The translations under genes and the position numbers were made by a program. A DNA stretch of 64,000 bases from Lachnospiraceae bacterium G11. GTDB lineage: Bacteria > Bacillota > Clostridia > Lachnospirales > Lachnospiraceae. The notes beneath the pieces were generated by a model, which was not told the DNA's origin, made no database searches, and worked only from the letters and a program-made list of their open reading frames with translations. Every line of letters starts with the position of its first letter. Position 1 is the stretch's first letter. The stretch spans positions 186,001 through 250,000 of the forward strand of contig FMWZ01000004.1 in the NCBI GenBank assembly GCA_900103495.1. The letters are read 5' to 3'. Positions 61,336-64,000 of the stretch are shown here, piece by piece.

Positions 61336-62277
61336 TTGAGCGAAGAGAAGAGCGGATTTTTTTCCAGATTAAAAAAAGGCTTAAGTAAAACAAGAAATAA
61401 TATTATCGCAGGTCTTGATGCGGCTTTTTCATCCGACTCATATGTTGATGACGATTTCTTTGAGGAATTGGAAGAGCAGCTAATTATGGGCGATGTGGGA
61501 GTCAATGCCACAACGGAAATAATCGATCGCCTAAGAGCTGAGGTTAAGGAAAAGAGCATAAGAGACAGAAGCGTATGTAAGGAACTTCTGATTAAGTCCA
61601 TCAGAGAACAGATGACGGTTGGAGATACTGCTTATGATTTTGAAAACAAGCAGTCCGTAATTTTGGTTATCGGAGTAAACGGCGTGGGCAAAACCACATC
61701 TGTAGGTAAGCTTGCAGGTATATTAAAGGGTAAAGGACGAAAAGTTCTTATCGGTGCCGCTGATACATTCAGAGCCGCTGCGGGAGAACAGCTTAAGGAA
61801 TGGGCAGACAGAGCAGATTGTCCAATTATCTCAGCTGCGGAAGGTACAGATCCTGCCAGTGTTGTCTTTGATGCAGTCAATGCAGCCAAAGCCAGAAATG
61901 TTGATGTGCTTTTGATTGATACGGCCGGAAGACTTCACAATAAGAAGAACCTTATGGAAGAACTTAAGAAAATGAACAGGATAATCGACAGAGAATATCC
62001 TGATGCTCACAGAGAGAATCTTATTGTTCTTGACGGAACCACAGGCCAGAATGCTATGATGCAGGCCAAGGAATTCGGAGAGGTAGCCAATCTTACAGGT
62101 ATAATTCTTACCAAGATGGACGGTACAGCAAAGGGCGGAATTGCAATTGCAATTCAGTCCGAATTGAAAGTGCCCGTTAAGTATATTGGAGTCGGAGAAA
62201 CAATAGACGACCTTCAGAAATTTGATTCGAATGCGTTCGTAAACGCCTTATTCGATATAGACAATTCAGAGGAGTAG
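61336..62277 (+). CDS. ftsY: Signal recognition particle receptor FtsY
   Basis: 313 residues. SRP GTPase that docks ribosome-SRP complexes at the membrane. It has a short basic N-terminal A region, NG domain with G1 (GVNGVGKTTSVGKLAG), DTFRAAAGEQL, G3 (DTAGRLHNKKNLM) and G4/G5 (TKMDGTAKGG). Start codon is TTG at 61336, supported by GGAGA at 61324; no ATG lies nearby in frame. Twelve bases after smc. Confidence 0.96.
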   Translation: MSEEKSGFFSRLKKGLSKTRNNIIAGLDAAFSSDSYVDDDFFEELEEQLIMGDVGVNATTEIIDRLRAEVKEKSIRDRSVCKELLIKSIREQMTVGDTAYDFENKQSVILVIGVNGVGKTTSVGKLAGILKGKGRKVLIGAADTFRAAAGEQLKEWADRADCPIISAAEGTDPASVVFDAVNAAKARNVDVLLIDTAGRLHNKKNLMEELKKMNRIIDREYPDAHRENLIVLDGTTGQNAMMQAKEFGEVANLTGIILTKMDGTAKGGIAIAIQSELKVPVKYIGVGETIDDLQKFDSNAFVNALFDIDNSEE

Positions 62278-62283
62278 AATATC

Positions 62284-63510
62284 ATGGGGAATGAGAACAT
62301 GCTGACACTTGAAAAGTTCGAGGAAGCCAGTGAAATCGTCAAAAAAGTAACTCTTGAGACCAAACTTGTTTACAGTGATCACTTTAGCAGACTCACAGGA
62401 AACAGAGTTTATCTTAAGCCTGAAAACATGCAGTTTACAGGTGCATATAAGGTTAGAGGTGCCTATTATAAAATCAGCACCTTAAGCGATGCCGAACGAA
62501 AGAAAGGTATGATTACAGCTTCAGCAGGAAACCATGCACAGGGCGTTGCTTATGCTGCGTCATGCTTTGGGGCTAAAGCTACAATTGTTATGCCTACCAC
62601 AACTCCCCTTATCAAAGTCAACAGAACCAAGAGCTATGGAGCGGATGTGGTTTTGTGCGGTGATGTTTATGATGAGGCCTGCGCCAAGGCATATGAACTT
62701 GCTGACGAGAAGGGCTATACCTTTATTCATCCTTTCAATGACCTGACTGTTGCCACAGGACAGGGTACCATTGCTATGGAGATTTTTAAGGAATTACCCC
62801 TTGTTGACTATATTCTTGTTCCTATAGGAGGAGGCGGACTTGCCACAGGTGTTTCTACCCTGGCAAAGCTTCTCAATCCCAAGATAAAAGTTATCGGCGT
62901 AGAGCCTGCCGGTGCAGCCTGCATGAAGGAATCTTTAAAGCAGGGCAAGGTAGTTACACTGCCAAGCGTCAATACAATTGCTGACGGTACTGCAGTTAAG
63001 ACTCCCGGCGATTTGTTATTCCCATACTTACAGAAGAACCTTGATGAAATCATTACTGTAGATGATGCGGATCTTGTTACAGCTTTCCTTGATATGGTGG
63101 AGAATCACAAGATGATTGTAGAAAACTCCGGCCTATTAAGTGTTGCTGCATTGAAGAAACTGAGAGCTAAGGATAAGAGAGTTGTATCAATCTTAAGCGG
63201 CGGAAACATGGACGTAATTACCATGTCTTCTGTTGTACAGCAGGGTCTTATTTTCAGAGACAGAATATTTACCGTATCTGTACTTCTTCCGGATAAACCG
63301 GGTGAATTATGCAAAGTAGCGGGCGTTGTTGCAGCCGTTAACGGCAATGTTATTAAGCTTGAGCACAACCAGTTTGTTTCCACCAACAGAACAGCTGCCG
63401 TTGAACTTAGAATCACCATGGAAGCCTTTGGAACCGACCATAAGATGGAAATCATCAATAAGCTTGAGAAAAACGGTTACAGACCCAAACTTGTACAGAC
63501 TAATATCTAA
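62284..63510 (+). CDS. ilvA: Threonine ammonia-lyase (short, ACT-containing type)
   Basis: 408 residues. PLP enzyme converting threonine to 2-oxobutyrate and ammonia. PLP lysine in FTGAYKVRGAYY, glycine-rich phosphate loop in VPIGGGGLATGV, serine/glycine motif in SAGNHAQGVAYA, and a C-terminal ACT-like domain (about 325-408: SVLLPDKPGELCKVAGVV). The single-ACT, ~400-residue form is common in Clostridia and may be biosynthetic (isoleucine) or catabolic. GAGGAG ribosome site; ATG 62284 is six bases after ftsY. Its placement behind ftsY is not the usual ylxM-ffh order. Confidence 0.93.
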   Translation: MGNENMLTLEKFEEASEIVKKVTLETKLVYSDHFSRLTGNRVYLKPENMQFTGAYKVRGAYYKISTLSDAERKKGMITASAGNHAQGVAYAASCFGAKATIVMPTTTPLIKVNRTKSYGADVVLCGDVYDEACAKAYELADEKGYTFIHPFNDLTVATGQGTIAMEIFKELPLVDYILVPIGGGGLATGVSTLAKLLNPKIKVIGVEPAGAACMKESLKQGKVVTLPSVNTIADGTAVKTPGDLLFPYLQKNLDEIITVDDADLVTAFLDMVENHKMIVENSGLLSVAALKKLRAKDKRVVSILSGGNMDVITMSSVVQQGLIFRDRIFTVSVLLPDKPGELCKVAGVVAAVNGNVIKLEHNQFVSTNRTAAVELRITMEAFGTDHKMEIINKLEKNGYRPKLVQTNI

Positions 63511-63576
63511 AAATGTGTTAGAATAATCTTAACTGTATATACGATTTAAAATACATAAGATTGACGAGGAAGTCTC

Positions 63577-64000
63577 ATGAATTCCAATGAAGAATATTTA
63601 GACAATCTACTCAAATCTATGCAGGATAAGGAAAACGAAGCTGCAGCGGCAGACACCACAGCTGATGATGTCGCTGCGATTTTTGATGGTTTAACCGATG
63701 AACCGGCGCCTGCAGAGACTGAGGTTGCTCCTCCTACCAGCGAGGAGCTTTCTGCCATGTCTGAATCCGAGATTGCTGATATTCTTTCATCTATGAATAA
63801 TCCCACCCCTGAAGATAATAATGAGTTATCAGACGAAGCCTTGATGGCAGACGCCATGAAGGATTCTGCCATTGCGGAAATCAATGAACTCTTATATAAG
63901 AATGACAATGACGAATATGTAGAGCCGGATCCCGAAGAGCCTGCACCACCCAAGAAGGGTGGCAAGAAGGAGAAGGAGCCCAAGGAGAAGAAGGGCTTAT
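63577..64000 (+). CDS. Acidic low-complexity protein, truncated by the window edge
   Basis: 141 codons are visible and the frame is open at 64000, so the C-terminus is missing. The visible part is strongly acidic with short helical segments (EEYLDNLLKSM, SESEIADILSSM, IAEINELLY) and ends in a Pro/Lys/Glu-rich run (PPKKGGKKEKEPKEKK). No signal peptide. GAGGAAG ribosome site six bases upstream. No family recognised; the basic run near the end suggests a linker to a further domain beyond the window. Confidence 0.7.
   Translation, partial: MNSNEEYLDNLLKSMQDKENEAAAADTTADDVAAIFDGLTDEPAPAETEVAPPTSEELSAMSESEIADILSSMNNPTPEDNNELSDEALMADAMKDSAIAEINELLYKNDNDEYVEPDPEEPAPPKKGGKKEKEPKEKKGL

Overview
The window reads as chromosome of an anaerobic, Gram-positive Firmicute of the Lachnospiraceae type, probably a fibre-degrading rumen or gut organism close to Butyrivibrio or Pseudobutyrivibrio. 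This rests on gene content: two GH10 xylanases, a GH2 beta-mannosidase, YesM/YesN-type signalling, an acpP-rnc-smc-ftsY housekeeping block, GGAGG ribosome sites, ATP-type PEP carboxykinase and a Firmicute-style 6S RNA. There is no transposase, phage structural gene, CRISPR array, tRNA or rRNA.

Layout. 0.1-8.6 kb: cell-wall amidase; an operon of a condensation-fold acyltransferase, a zinc-ribbon membrane protein and two GH10 xylanases (one exported lipoprotein, one cytosolic); apbE divergent from a membrane-anchored GH25 muramidase; an AP2/HNH-like protein. 8.6-13.9 kb: threonine synthase, beta-mannosidase, citrate synthase (convergent). 14.1-19.2 kb: a sensory operon of response regulator, two solute-binding lipoproteins and histidine kinase, with no permease. 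19.2-20.9 kb: chemotaxis receptor. 21.1-33.4 kb: the most unusual stretch, about 12 kb of colinear genes. Six encode inside-out membrane proteins sharing a ~50-residue N-terminal cytosolic domain. A seventh short gene encodes little more than that domain. With them are a secreted propeller-like/Pro-rich protein, two uncharacterised proteins without signal peptides and a poly-proline/Tudor-like protein. I do not recognise this as a described system.

33.5-35.8 kb: AmmeMemoRadiSam genes (AmrS, and a fused AmrB-AmrA). 35.7-36.8 kb: an XRE-type regulator bracketed by palindromic 30-bp REP-like repeats. 36.8-38.7 kb: Xaa-Pro aminopeptidase. 38.7-40.9 kb: an XRE / ImmA-IrrE protease / PIN-like three-gene cassette bracketed by two identical 36-bp terminator-type hairpins, followed by a coiled-coil membrane protein behind a 5'-end hairpin. 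42.2-44.8 kb: two exported proteins of unknown function. 44.9-52.4 kb: pckA, 6S RNA, a YihY-family membrane protein, dipeptide epimerase, SAH deaminase-like amidohydrolase, SAH/SIH hydrolase and a LysR regulator. 52.4-55.7 kb: membrane MutS-like ATPase, RNase HI, a 48-residue membrane protein and a WYL regulator. 55.7-64 kb: plsX, acpP, rnc, smc, ftsY, threonine deaminase and the start of an acidic protein cut by the window edge.

Several control regions are clear by eye. apbE and the GH25 gene have back-to-back promoters that predict leaderless mRNAs. The amrS ribosome site lies inside a terminator-like hairpin, with a promoter placed so that its own transcript escapes that hairpin. Start codons were moved from the longest frame in several genes on ribosome-site grounds (apbE, gltA, ahcY, the XRE gene and others). 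All family names come from motif reading without database searches.
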